A stretch of 64,000 nucleotides of DNA from a virus, in the IMG/VR virus record IMGVR_UViG_3300035670_000121, positions 1 to 64,000 of that record; one strand, given 5' to 3'. The notes under the pieces were generated by a model. It did not search any database. It saw only the letters and a list, made by a program, of their open reading frames with translations, and was not told the DNA's origin. Shown here piece after piece: positions 8,342-16,728 of the stretch. The first letter of the stretch is position 1. Each line of letters begins with the position of its first letter. Both the position numbers and the translations under genes were made by a program.

Positions 8342-8918
8342 ATTTAGATCTTATGTTTTTAGATATAGAATTCAATGCAGCATTATGAATATTAATACAT
8401 CCTTGTATGCTTAATTTCATTTCTTTGCTTATTTTTCTCCAAGGGGTAAGTTTTTTATTGCCTGAATACCTCATGGAGAATATCTTGTGCAATCTTTTGT
8501 CAGGATGATTTTGCAGTTGTACTTTGAAATCTTTTAATACTGAATCTTTAAAGTCTTGTTGAGCTTTATTGCATTCATATTTTATTTTTTCAAAATCATA
8601 AGAATGATCGTTTAGTTCAATATATTTTCTATTTTTGTTAGAAGCATTTAGACACATCCATTTGGCTTCGTTTCCTAAAAATGTAGAAAACTTAGTTCCT
8701 TTATCTTCATCGTATTTCAAGGCAGAATTATATATTGCTAATTCTTTATCGTTTATGATTTCTTCTCTTAAAGTATCGTTATTGCAGTTCTTTAGAAAAG
8801 AATTAACGATATCTAGATAAATTCCAGAATGCCTATCGATTAACTCTGATAAAGATTTATCTACATGTTTATTTCTTTTTATGTTTTTGATTAATTGTAT
8901 ATCACTTAAATTCTCCAT
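8313..8918 (-). CDS. Phage RNA polymerase sigma factor (sigma-70 family, short)
   Basis: 201 residues. Residues ~20-100 look like region 2: a helix pair followed by YDEDKGTKFSTFLGNEAKWM (the conserved D-x-x-x-G-x-K-F-S-T-Y/F element, residues 69-88). Residues ~155-190 look like region 4, with WRKISKEMKLSIQGCINIHN as the helix-turn-helix. Length matches minimal phage sigma factors such as T4 gp55. It probably redirects host core RNA polymerase to late promoters; the GTGTA-type motif found before structural genes is the best candidate target. It overlaps both neighbours in a minus-strand operon. The family call is firm, the promoter link is inferred. Confidence 0.8.
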   Translation of the reverse strand: MENLSDIQLIKNIKRNKHVDKSLSELIDRHSGIYLDIVNSFLKNCNNDTLREEIINDKELAIYNSALKYDEDKGTKFSTFLGNEAKWMCLNASNKNRKYIELNDHSYDFEKIKYECNKAQQDFKDSVLKDFKVQLQNHPDKRLHKIFSMRYSGNKKLTPWRKISKEMKLSIQGCINIHNAALNSISKNIRSKYEITSFSAD

Positions 8919-9531
8919 ATAATGACCATTTATTTTTAAAGAATAAACGATTTATATGCCAATTGCAAGTTTCTTTTTCTTCAGTAAATGTTTTCCATTT
9001 TATCTTATAATCTGCCGCTCGTTTTAATATAGGATCGTTTAGTTTCTCTTGAAAGTTAGCGGGTTTTTGACCCATTCTGCTTAAATGTATAACAAAACCG
9101 CCGTTTTGTTTAATCCATTTAGCTTCGTTTTCATATCTTACATCAGTAATAATCACTATTATTTTATTGTTAATAGACGATTTAACTTTTTTCTCTATTT
9201 TTTTAATCCAGTAATCTTGATCTAGTTTTCGGCAAACATCTGTGCCGTAAGAAACTAGAATAGGTCTTATAACATCTTTTTCAGCATTGTTTTCGGTGAA
9301 AGCTGAAATATTCAGTTTATTTTTCAAAAAATCATCAAGATCATGTTTTAATGCAGAAGCAAACGATATCGTTAAACAAGGAAATCCATTCTTTTGAAGC
9401 TTTTGCATCAAATATTTACCTAACGTATCTTTTCCACATCTAGCAACACCAGCTATTCCAAAAATTAATGGAAGTTGTTTCTGTACAATTTTTTTCCTAC
9501 GTTTAATAATAAAATTATGAGTATTTTGCAT
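8902..9531 (-). CDS. Deoxynucleoside monophosphate kinase-like P-loop protein
   Basis: 209 residues. P-loop GVARCGKDT (about residues 27-35) closely follows the G-x-x-R-x-GKDT form of T4 gp1 dNMP kinase and adenylate-kinase-like enzymes. Further features are an FASALKHDLDDFL stretch, VSYGTDVCRKLDQDYWIKKI and VIITDVRYENEAKWIKQNGG, all typical of the phage dNMP kinase family. It would phosphorylate dNMPs to dNDPs, fitting the ribonucleotide reductase, dCMP deaminase and dUTPase in this window. The N-terminal ~20 basic residues are an extension; the start could be internal. Confidence 0.8.
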   Translation of the reverse strand: MQNTHNFIIKRRKKIVQKQLPLIFGIAGVARCGKDTLGKYLMQKLQKNGFPCLTISFASALKHDLDDFLKNKLNISAFTENNAEKDVIRPILVSYGTDVCRKLDQDYWIKKIEKKVKSSINNKIIVIITDVRYENEAKWIKQNGGFVIHLSRMGQKPANFQEKLNDPILKRAADYKIKWKTFTEEKETCNWHINRLFFKNKWSLYGEFK

Positions 9532-9533
9532 CT

Positions 9534-9562
9534 AAGGTATACCTAAGGTAATTATTAAGGTT
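9534..9562. repeat. Three iterated AAGGTA/T repeats upstream of kinase gene
   Basis: AAGGTA at 9534 and 9545 and AAGGTT at 9557 are spaced 11 and 12 bp apart, about one helical turn. The first lies inside the palindrome AGGTATACCT. They sit just ahead of the minus-strand operon that contains the sigma factor, so an operator role is possible. Confidence 0.35.
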
Positions 9563-9621
9563 ATCCAGAGGGATTTTTTAACGTGACACTATGGAAATTT
9601 GCTGCGGTTGCACTTTGATTA

Positions 9622-9655
9622 ATTAAACTTTCTTCGAAGACTTCGAAAGTTTAAT
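9622..9655 (-). terminator. Hairpin ending the 9651-9956 gene
   Basis: An 11-bp perfect inverted repeat (ATTAAACTTTC / GAAAGTTTAAT, loop 12) that includes the stop codon of the minus-strand gene. The stem is AT-rich and no long T-run follows, so efficiency is uncertain. Confidence 0.5.
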
Positions 9656-9956
9656 GTAAAGTTTCTCCTTTGTCAAGAAAAAAAGAAGAAAGAGAAGATA
9701 AATCTTTAGCTAATTTATAATATCCTAAATCTGTTAATACTTCTGGAACGTGTAAAAATTCAATTTTATCATCCCTGTCATTTACTTTTTTAATATTCAT
9801 TAAAAGTGATAATTTAGCATTTTTGCCTAGCTTTTCTATTACCTCTTTTAAGGCCATAGTAGCAGCTTCAGTATAATTACAACTTAAAATAATACTTTGC
9901 CAATCAGCACATTCAACTAGATAAAAATCTTCTTGACTTTCTTCTGTCTTAAACAT
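9651..9956 (-). CDS. Small protein, unknown function
   Basis: 101 residues from the ATG at 9956 (MFKTEESQEDFYLVECADWQ); a TTG at 9983 is in frame but would overlap the divergent gene at 9978. The fold looks mixed alpha/beta, with a central helix containing EAATMALKEVIEKLGK. No family recognised. Only 21 bp separate its start from the divergent plus-strand cluster, so promoters of the two must overlap or lie within coding sequence. Confidence 0.55.
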   Translation of the reverse strand: MFKTEESQEDFYLVECADWQSIILSCNYTEAATMALKEVIEKLGKNAKLSLLMNIKKVNDRDDKIEFLHVPEVLTDLGYYKLAKDLSSLSSFFLDKGETLH

Positions 9957-9977
9957 AAGATTAGAGTATATTAATAA

Positions 9978-10841
9978 ATGCAAGATGTCAATAAAAAAAT
10001 ACTTTGGCTTGCAGATTTTGATTTAGATCAAGCGGCTGGCGGAGCGCAAAGAAGCGATAAGATTTTAATAGATCATGGTAAATCGTTGGGGTTTGATATT
10101 TTCAAAGTAAATCAATCTAATTTTGGGCCTCATATCAATTTGCACGATTATGATATTTTAATTAGCTCAAACATATGTTCTTTGCATTTCAAAAATAATT
10201 GGCTGTTAGATGAAATATCTAAACATAAGCATCATATTCGCATTGAACATGATTCTAACAACTATCTAACAAACGAACAAAGAAAAAAACTATTTTCTAA
10301 TTGTAAAAAGACATTCTTTTTAACCGAATATCACCATGAATACTTTGTTCAAGATTATGGCGATATATTTCATAACGTAGAAATAGTTCCTGATCCTATC
10401 GATACTGATTTGTTTTGCGATCTAAAAAAAGAAAGAGAAAATAAAATTTTGTATTCTGGTTATATGCATCCTTTAAAAGGAAGCTATGAATTTTTTGATT
10501 TTGTGTTACAGAATACAGATTTAAAGTTTGTTGTATCTGGATGGACTGATTATCCATCTTTAGGCTTTTTATGTAAAAGCGTTCCAAATGTTGAATATAT
10601 TGGAATCACTGATTACTCAAAAATGCCAGAAATTTATAACAAATATTCTCATTTTTACTATAATCCCAATCTAAAAGAACCATTTTGTCGTTCTTTCGCA
10701 GAAGCTTTTTTATGTGGCTGTAAAATAATAAGCAATAAAGTAAATCAAATAGGCAGTTATCAATATTTTGCGAAACACGGAAAAGAAAAATTTATAAACG
10801 ATTGTAAAAACGCACACATAACTTTTTGGAAAAAAATATGA
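9978..10841 (+). CDS. Glycosyltransferase family 1/4-like
   Basis: 287 residues. The N-terminal strand KKILWLADFDLDQAAGGAQR ends in the Gly-Gly-x-x-R loop typical of GT4. EIVPDPIDTDLF (near residue 136) and KILYSGYMHPLKGSYEF begin the donor domain; EPFCRSFAEAFLCGCKII (about 234-251) is the E-x7-E type region. It is the first gene of the plus-strand sugar cluster and overlaps the next gene by 4 bp (ATGA-type coupling). Acceptor unknown. Confidence 0.75.
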   Translation: MQDVNKKILWLADFDLDQAAGGAQRSDKILIDHGKSLGFDIFKVNQSNFGPHINLHDYDILISSNICSLHFKNNWLLDEISKHKHHIRIEHDSNNYLTNEQRKKLFSNCKKTFFLTEYHHEYFVQDYGDIFHNVEIVPDPIDTDLFCDLKKERENKILYSGYMHPLKGSYEFFDFVLQNTDLKFVVSGWTDYPSLGFLCKSVPNVEYIGITDYSKMPEIYNKYSHFYYNPNLKEPFCRSFAEAFLCGCKIISNKVNQIGSYQYFAKHGKEKFINDCKNAHITFWKKI

Positions 10842-11743
10842 AAATAATATTAGTTTGCAACAAAAATTTGCCTCGCGAAAACCTTAACAGAATGGATTCT
10901 GGATACTATAATGTATATATTCCATTAATAGAACTCGGGCATCAAGTTTATTTTTACGATACTATAAATCCAAAAGAAAAAGATTTTTCAAAAGTCGTCG
11001 AGCGATTTCAACCTGATTTAATTTTTTGTTGTTTAACTGGCAATCCTCAAATTACTCCCTATGAACCAATTGAAGAAATTAAACAAATAACTAACTCTGG
11101 TAAAATAAAGACGTTTAATTGGTTTTGCGATGATACTTGGAGGTTCGAAAGTTTTTCTCAGTATTTTTGTCATTATTTCAACGTTTGTTCTACTCCAGAA
11201 TACTCTTATATTCAAAAATTCAAACAATCTGGTTATAGCAATATAATCCTAGGACAATGGCATTGCAATGAAGATTTGTATTTGCTAAATCAAAAAAAAT
11301 ACAATATTGGTTTTTGTGGTGGGTTAAATCAAACAAGGTTAAACTTTTTAAAACAGTTAAATCAACAGGTTTCATATTTTTCAGGATGCTCTTATGAAGA
11401 TATGATCTCATTATATGCATCTTGTAAAATAGTTTTGAATCTTACCATCAATGATAACGATACTCAAAAAAAACGCCAAATGAAATTGCGAATCTTTGAA
11501 GCTACTTGCGCCAACAGTATGTTATTAACTGAAAACGTCGAAAATATAGAAATGTATTATAAACCAAATAATGAAATCATTTGTTTCGAAAATGTCGAAG
11601 AATGTATTGATAGAACTCAATTCTTTTTAAATAATGAAAGCGAAATGCAAAAAATTACCCAAAAAGGAAATGAAAGATTTTTAAAAGAGCATACTTCAAA
11701 AATCAGACTAAACAATCTTCTCAAAGAGATAAATAAAATATGA
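10838..11743 (+). CDS. CgeB-like glycosyltransferase
   Basis: 301 residues from the ATG at 10838 (MKIILVCNKNLPRENLNR). The N-terminal half, with QPDLIFCCLTGNPQITPYE and TFNWFCDDTWRFE, matches the DUF3880-type acceptor domain. KYNIGFCGGLNQTRLNFL begins the donor half, and KLRIFEATCANSMLLTEN is the conserved E-x-x-A-x-G-like region of CgeB/GT1-2 proteins. Overlaps with both neighbours suggest a tightly coupled operon. Substrate unknown. Confidence 0.7.
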   Translation: MKIILVCNKNLPRENLNRMDSGYYNVYIPLIELGHQVYFYDTINPKEKDFSKVVERFQPDLIFCCLTGNPQITPYEPIEEIKQITNSGKIKTFNWFCDDTWRFESFSQYFCHYFNVCSTPEYSYIQKFKQSGYSNIILGQWHCNEDLYLLNQKKYNIGFCGGLNQTRLNFLKQLNQQVSYFSGCSYEDMISLYASCKIVLNLTINDNDTQKKRQMKLRIFEATCANSMLLTENVENIEMYYKPNNEIICFENVEECIDRTQFFLNNESEMQKITQKGNERFLKEHTSKIRLNNLLKEINKI

Positions 11744-12669
11744 AAATTTATATTCAAAGACATTCTGAATTTGCTGGTAAATGGATATATTCTGGATATG
11801 CTCACGCTTGGGCTTATTTAGATCATCAAGTAAAATTTATTTCTCAATTGGAAGAAATTAAAGATGATTCTAGTTATTTATTATTTATTACAGATGGAAT
11901 AGTGACAGAAAATAATCTTAAATATTTAAAAAATAGTCATAAAACTTTTTTGTATGTACAACCCAATGAATTTCCACATCACTGGGGAAAACACCCAAAT
12001 TTTATTTCTGCTTTACAGCCGGACATCGTTAATGAAATTAACGGTCTTAAAAATGTAATAAAATGGTTTTTCGGATATGATACAAAAACATATTTTACAT
12101 TATGGAAAAATGTTGTGTCAATGCCTTTAGCTTATGATAATATAAATTATTTTTCTGATGAAAGTTATAATCATGATTATGATTATGATATTTGTTTTAT
12201 TGGCGGGTTCGCAAACAATGGATTTAATGAAAAAATCACGATAATACAAAACACCCTAAATGCTTTTTTAAAAGCTGGATTTAAATGTGGATTTTCAGTA
12301 GGTCAGAACATATCTCATGAATTAGAAAATTATGTTTTAAATAGATCGAAAGTTGCATTGAACGTACACGATTTATATCAAAGAACGCTAGGGCTAGACA
12401 CAAATGAAAGAACTTTTAAATCGTTAGGATGTAATGGTATTTTAATATCTGATTGCGTTAAACAGTTAGGATTATTATTTCCTCATTGTTATCAATCAAA
12501 TAATCTTGATGAATTAATAGAAAAAACTAAAGAGTTTTGTCAATTGGATCTATATGAATTAAGTTTGCATAAAAAACAAAACAAAAAAATAATAGAAGAA
12601 AAACACACATATATAAAAAGAGTGCAACAATTCTTAAAAATAAATGAAAATTTCCATTATAGTTCCTAA
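11740..12669 (+). CDS. CgeB-like glycosyltransferase
   Basis: 309 residues, related in layout to the preceding gene: YDYDICFIGGFANNGFNEKI (about residues 146-165) opens the donor domain, and TNERTFKSLGCNGILISD matches the E-R-x-F-E-x-x-x-x-G region of CgeB-type GT1 proteins. The N-terminal half carries WIYSGYAHAWAYL. The gene ends inside the next one by 26 bp. Probably adds one sugar of the glycan built by this cluster. Confidence 0.7.
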   Translation: MKIYIQRHSEFAGKWIYSGYAHAWAYLDHQVKFISQLEEIKDDSSYLLFITDGIVTENNLKYLKNSHKTFLYVQPNEFPHHWGKHPNFISALQPDIVNEINGLKNVIKWFFGYDTKTYFTLWKNVVSMPLAYDNINYFSDESYNHDYDYDICFIGGFANNGFNEKITIIQNTLNAFLKAGFKCGFSVGQNISHELENYVLNRSKVALNVHDLYQRTLGLDTNERTFKSLGCNGILISDCVKQLGLLFPHCYQSNNLDELIEKTKEFCQLDLYELSLHKKQNKKIIEEKHTYIKRVQQFLKINENFHYSS

Positions 12670-13366
12670 TTACAATAAAGAAAAATATATTGCAGAATGT
12701 TTAACGTCTTGTTTAAATCAATCATATGAAAATTTACAATTATTAGTTATCGATAACGAAAGTACTGACAACAGCGTAAAAATTATAAAAGAATTTCAAA
12801 ATTCTCACCCTAATAAATTTATATTTGATATTGCAAAAAATATATATCCTCGTTGCTGGGACGAATGTATAGAAAAAGCTTTTGAATACATATCTGGAGA
12901 ATATTATACAATTGTCGCGTCAGATGATTTTATACATAAAGACTATATAAAAAACTGCGTCGAATTCATAAAAATAAAAAACTGTAACTTTTTTCAATCT
13001 TCTTTAAGATGGGTTGATGATAATAAAACTGTCTTAAGAGAGATGGTTCAAAATTATAATGGCGTTGTTGATTTAAAAAATCAATTACTTAAAGGATGTT
13101 TTATAAATTCTCCTACTGTTTTTAGAAAAGTAGGAATAGAAAAGAGTTACAATATAATTGCAAACCCCAAAAAATATTCTGGAGCTGCTGATTATGATTT
13201 ATATTGTCAAATAGTTGATAAAGATTTATATATAGAGAACTGCTTAGAATGGCTTGGTTATTATTACAGGGTTAACGAACTTCAAGCAACATGGTTAATG
13301 CAAAGCGACGAAATTAAATACGATAAACTGATTCAAAAAAAATGGAGAGAAAAATGGATGAATTAA
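12644..13366 (+). CDS. Glycosyltransferase family 2 (GT-A)
   Basis: 240 residues. The N terminus MKISIIVPNYNKEKYIAECL and the motif VIDNESTDNSVKII are the hallmark of GT2, and IVASDDFIHKDYI holds the metal-binding Asp pair. It is an inverting enzyme by family. A retained FINSPTVFRK segment resembles the acceptor region. Overlaps with upstream CgeB-like gene and downstream aminotransferase-fold gene (25 bp each) support a single operon. Confidence 0.85.
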   Translation: MKISIIVPNYNKEKYIAECLTSCLNQSYENLQLLVIDNESTDNSVKIIKEFQNSHPNKFIFDIAKNIYPRCWDECIEKAFEYISGEYYTIVASDDFIHKDYIKNCVEFIKIKNCNFFQSSLRWVDDNKTVLREMVQNYNGVVDLKNQLLKGCFINSPTVFRKVGIEKSYNIIANPKKYSGAADYDLYCQIVDKDLYIENCLEWLGYYYRVNELQATWLMQSDEIKYDKLIQKKWREKWMN

Positions 13367-14667
13367 ATGACATTCTACAGCTGATCAAAAAATATATTGA
13401 TAATAAACAAAAAACTTGGACGCCTGAAAAAGATTGGGTTCAATACGCCGGTCCATATTTTGATTCTGAAGAATATGTCACTTCGATCAAATCTCTTTTA
13501 AATGGCTGGTTAGTGCTTGGTCAAGACGCTATAACTTTTGAAACAAAATTTCCACAACAACTCGGAAAAGAATATGGCATATTAACCAATAGTGGAAGCA
13601 GTTCTAATTTAATTATGATGTCCGCAATGACATCGAAAAGATTATACAATTTCCCTAAAGGAACAAAAGTAATTACTCCAATCGCTGGATTTCCAACTAC
13701 TATTAATCCTATTTTTCAAGTTGGATTTGAACCTATTTTTGTTGATATAGATATAGATACTTTGAATCTGAATTTAGATCAAGTTGAAGAAGCGGCAAAA
13801 AAAGGAGCTAAAATAATCACTTTTGCTCATGTTTTAGGAAACCCTCCAAACATGAATCGATTAATGGAAATCGTAAATCAGCATAATCTTATCTTACTTG
13901 AAGATTGCTGTGATGCTTTGGGTTCTACTTATGACGGAAAACCTCTTGGTAGTTTTGGAGAACTAGCTAGTTGTAGTTTTTATCCTGCACATCACATGAC
14001 TATGGGTGAAGGTGGTTTTGTGGCTTGCAAGACTCAATTACAAGAAATAGTTACTAGAAGCTTCAGAGAATGGGGCCGTGGATGTTATTGCGTTGGAAAG
14101 AAAGCTAATTTATTAAAGAACGGTTCATGCGGTAAACGTTTTTCTAACTGGTTACCAGAACTTCCAGATGAAGAGTTCGATCACAAATATGTTTATGATG
14201 AAATTGGATATAATTTAAAACCAATGGAGCTTCAAGCTTCAATGGGTTTAGCTCAAATGAAAAAACTTCCAGAAATACATGTTTTAAGAAAACGCAATCA
14301 TGCTCTGCTCTGCGAAGCTTTTAGCCAATATGAAGATTATTTTATTATTCCTAAAGCAACTAAATTATCAGACCCAAGCTGGTTTGCATTTGCAATAACT
14401 ATTAAAAATAATGCCCCATTTAAGCGTAAACATATTGTCCAACATTTTGAAAACGCTAAAATTCAAACCCGCCCTTATTTTGCTGGCAACATTATGCTTC
14501 AACCAGCGTATTCAGGTATTATGAATCCCAAAGATGTTATTGAAAAATATCCAATAGCCCGTAAAATCACAACAGATACTTTTTTCTTAGGCACAAGCCC
14601 AGTAATAACTGAGGAACAAATATCTTATATTAAAAAAAACTTAGATTTATTTATTCATAATTTATGA
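13342..14667 (+). CDS. rfbH: RfbH-like 3-dehydratase for 3,6-dideoxyhexose synthesis (DegT/DnrJ family, His instead of Lys)
   Basis: 441 residues, usual length for RfbH (E1). The PMP-binding motif is SFYPAHHMTMGEGG at 212-225, with His where aminotransferases of this fold have the PLP-binding Lys. This is the mark of CDP-6-deoxy-hexulose 3-dehydrase. Cys248, Cys250 and Cys263 lie where E1 binds its [2Fe-2S] cluster, but one of the four expected Cys seems to be missing. GSSSNL and DCCDALGSTY are other conserved fold motifs. It would remove the C3 hydroxyl of a 4-keto-6-deoxy sugar, and needs a reductase partner not seen here. Confidence 0.85.
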   Translation: MERKMDELNDILQLIKKYIDNKQKTWTPEKDWVQYAGPYFDSEEYVTSIKSLLNGWLVLGQDAITFETKFPQQLGKEYGILTNSGSSSNLIMMSAMTSKRLYNFPKGTKVITPIAGFPTTINPIFQVGFEPIFVDIDIDTLNLNLDQVEEAAKKGAKIITFAHVLGNPPNMNRLMEIVNQHNLILLEDCCDALGSTYDGKPLGSFGELASCSFYPAHHMTMGEGGFVACKTQLQEIVTRSFREWGRGCYCVGKKANLLKNGSCGKRFSNWLPELPDEEFDHKYVYDEIGYNLKPMELQASMGLAQMKKLPEIHVLRKRNHALLCEAFSQYEDYFIIPKATKLSDPSWFAFAITIKNNAPFKRKHIVQHFENAKIQTRPYFAGNIMLQPAYSGIMNPKDVIEKYPIARKITTDTFFLGTSPVITEEQISYIKKNLDLFIHNL

Positions 14668-15620
14668 AAATAGTTTATATTACTGGTTGTTTAGGTTTAA
14701 TCGGTTCTCATTTAACAAGACTTTGTTTACAAAAAGGATATTATGTAATCGGACTAGATAAAATAACATATGCGGCAAGACCAGATTTACTAAAAGAATT
14801 TAACAAGTATGAAAAATTTAAATTTGAACAAAAAGATATTTGCGATTTAGATAGACTCGTAGATTGCGATTATTTTATAAACGTAGCCGCCGAAACACAT
14901 GTCGATAATTCAATAAGAAAAAGTGATGATTTCATCAAAACAAATATAGATGGCGTTTATAACATCCTTGAGTTATTAAAAACTTACAAAAGAGAAGGAA
15001 TGATTGTTCCTACTTTTTTACATTTTAGCACAGATGAAGTTTATGGCGATATTTCTAACGGAGAACACATAGAAACAGATATTTTAAAACCAAGCAATCC
15101 ATATTCCGCAACAAAAGCTGCTGCTGATCAATTAATACTTGCTTGGGCTAGAACTTATAAAATAAATTATATTATAATTAGACCTACCAATAATTATGGA
15201 ATTGGGCAGTATGTCGAAAAATTAATTCCAAAAGCTTGTAAATGTTTAACGCTTGGCAAAAAAATACCGCTTCACAACCAAGGCACACCTTTTAGAAATT
15301 GGTTACACGCCAAAGATACAGCTAATGGAGTTGTTAAAATAATTGAAAGCGGAATCAAAAATGAAATATTTAATATTGCAGGAGGATTTGAACAAAGCAA
15401 TATCAAAACAGTCGAAAAAATCATTTCGGAATATTTTGGACATTTACCTTGTAATTACCAAGAAAAGTACTTGGATTTATCTATTTCTAGAGAAGGTCAA
15501 GATGTTAGATATGCCTTAAATGATAATAAATTAAGAAGTTTAGGTTGGATTCCTGAATGCAGTTTCGATCAAGAACTCAAAGAAATAGTTGATTTCTATA
15601 AGAAAAATTTTATATGGTAA
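14664..15620 (+). CDS. NAD-dependent nucleotide-sugar 4,6-dehydratase (RmlB-like)
   Basis: 318 residues, extended SDR. NAD-binding GCLGLIGSH is at residues 8-16, the active-site STDEVYGD near 123-130, the catalytic YSATKAAADQ near 149-158 and RPTNNYGIGQY follows. The TDEVYG form fits dTDP-glucose or related 4,6-dehydratases better than CDP-glucose ones. It is slightly shorter than typical RmlB (about 350). It would supply the 4-keto-6-deoxy intermediate for the neighbouring RfbH-like enzyme. ATGA overlap with the previous gene and 7 bp with the next. Confidence 0.85.
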   Translation: MKIVYITGCLGLIGSHLTRLCLQKGYYVIGLDKITYAARPDLLKEFNKYEKFKFEQKDICDLDRLVDCDYFINVAAETHVDNSIRKSDDFIKTNIDGVYNILELLKTYKREGMIVPTFLHFSTDEVYGDISNGEHIETDILKPSNPYSATKAAADQLILAWARTYKINYIIIRPTNNYGIGQYVEKLIPKACKCLTLGKKIPLHNQGTPFRNWLHAKDTANGVVKIIESGIKNEIFNIAGGFEQSNIKTVEKIISEYFGHLPCNYQEKYLDLSISREGQDVRYALNDNKLRSLGWIPECSFDQELKEIVDFYKKNFIW

Positions 15621-16258
15621 ATAAAAACAATAAAACACTTGTTAAAAGAATACTAGAAATAGCATATAAATATAAACTAAGCCATCTAAGTAGCTATTTT
15701 TCTTCGATAGATATAATAGATAATATTTATAAAAACAAAAACGAAAAAGATATTTTCATTTTATCTAACGGACACGCAGCGTTAGCTTTATACGTCATTA
15801 TAGAAAAATATTTAAAAATAAATGCTGAAGAGCTATTTTTAAAACACGGCGGCCATCCTCATTTAGATCCACTTAACGATATACATTGTTCAACCGGAAG
15901 TTTAGGGATGGGTATCACAGTGGCTGTAGGTCGGGCTTTAGCAAATCAACATAAAAAAATTCATTGTTTAATAAGTGATGGCGAATGTGCCGAAGGTTCA
16001 ATCTGGGAATCTTTAAGAGTCATAAAAGAAAAGAAAATTTCAAATATTGAAGTACATTGCAATTGCAACGGATATGCGGCTTATGACCCTGTAGATGCGG
16101 AATATTTAAAGAATAGATTATTCTCTTTTTTACCCTCAATAAAATTCCATCAAACAAACGGTAATTTTTTTCCTTTTATCAAAGATTTAAACGGTCATTA
16201 TCATATCATGTCTCAAGCTGATTACGAAAAAAGTTTAGAGATACTAGAAACAATATGA
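15614..16258 (+). CDS. Transketolase, N-terminal (ThDP-binding) subunit
   Basis: 214 residues. The pattern matches the pyrophosphate-binding half of split transketolases: SNGHAALALYV, GHPHLDP, STGSLGMGITVAVGRALA and the ThDP/Mg motif SDGECAEGSIWESL (GDGE-type, about residues 120-133). The final Asn of the GDG..N motif appears in NCNGYAA. The downstream gene supplies the pyrimidine-binding half with a 4-bp overlap, so they form one heteromeric enzyme. In sugar clusters such pairs can attach a two-carbon branch; pentose metabolism is the alternative. Confidence 0.85.
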   Translation: MVNKNNKTLVKRILEIAYKYKLSHLSSYFSSIDIIDNIYKNKNEKDIFILSNGHAALALYVIIEKYLKINAEELFLKHGGHPHLDPLNDIHCSTGSLGMGITVAVGRALANQHKKIHCLISDGECAEGSIWESLRVIKEKKISNIEVHCNCNGYAAYDPVDAEYLKNRLFSFLPSIKFHQTNGNFFPFIKDLNGHYHIMSQADYEKSLEILETI

Positions 16259-16728
16259 GAAAAAAATTTAGTCAAATATTACTTAACAAAATGCAAGAAA
16301 ATAATAATATTTATTTTCTAACAGCAGATTTAGGATACGGATTATGGGATGAAGTTAGATCAGCTTTTCCAAATAGAGCTTATAATATTGGATCTTCAGA
16401 ACAATTAATGTTAGGTTGCGCAACAGGATTTGCTTTGGAAAATAAAATTCCAGTCTGTTATTCTATAACTCCATTTATCTTATACAGACCTTTTGAATTC
16501 ATACGAAATTATTTGAACGAAGAAAAAATTCCTGTAAAATTAGTTGGGGGAGGCAGAAATAAAGATTATGGATATCTTGGATTCAGCCACTGGGCAGAAG
16601 ACGATATCAAAATAATGCAATGTTTTAATAATATAAAACTTTTTAAACCTGAAGAAAAAGATCTAGAAACGATTACCGATGAATTTTTATTTAATGAAAT
16701 GCCATCATATTTAAATCTTAAAAAATGA
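16255..16728 (+). CDS. Transketolase, C-terminal (pyrimidine-binding) subunit
   Basis: 157 residues. Pyr domain features: IYFLTADLGYGLWDEVRSAFPNR-type opening (residues 19-41), YNIGSSEQLMLGCATGFA with the conserved catalytic Glu, and SITPFILYRPFEFIRN. Usual partner subunits are about 300 residues because they carry a third domain; this one stops after the Pyr domain. It may therefore be a minimal form or need another subunit. Coupled to the previous gene by overlap. Confidence 0.8.
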   Translation: MRKKFSQILLNKMQENNNIYFLTADLGYGLWDEVRSAFPNRAYNIGSSEQLMLGCATGFALENKIPVCYSITPFILYRPFEFIRNYLNEEKIPVKLVGGGRNKDYGYLGFSHWAEDDIKIMQCFNNIKLFKPEEKDLETITDEFLFNEMPSYLNLKK

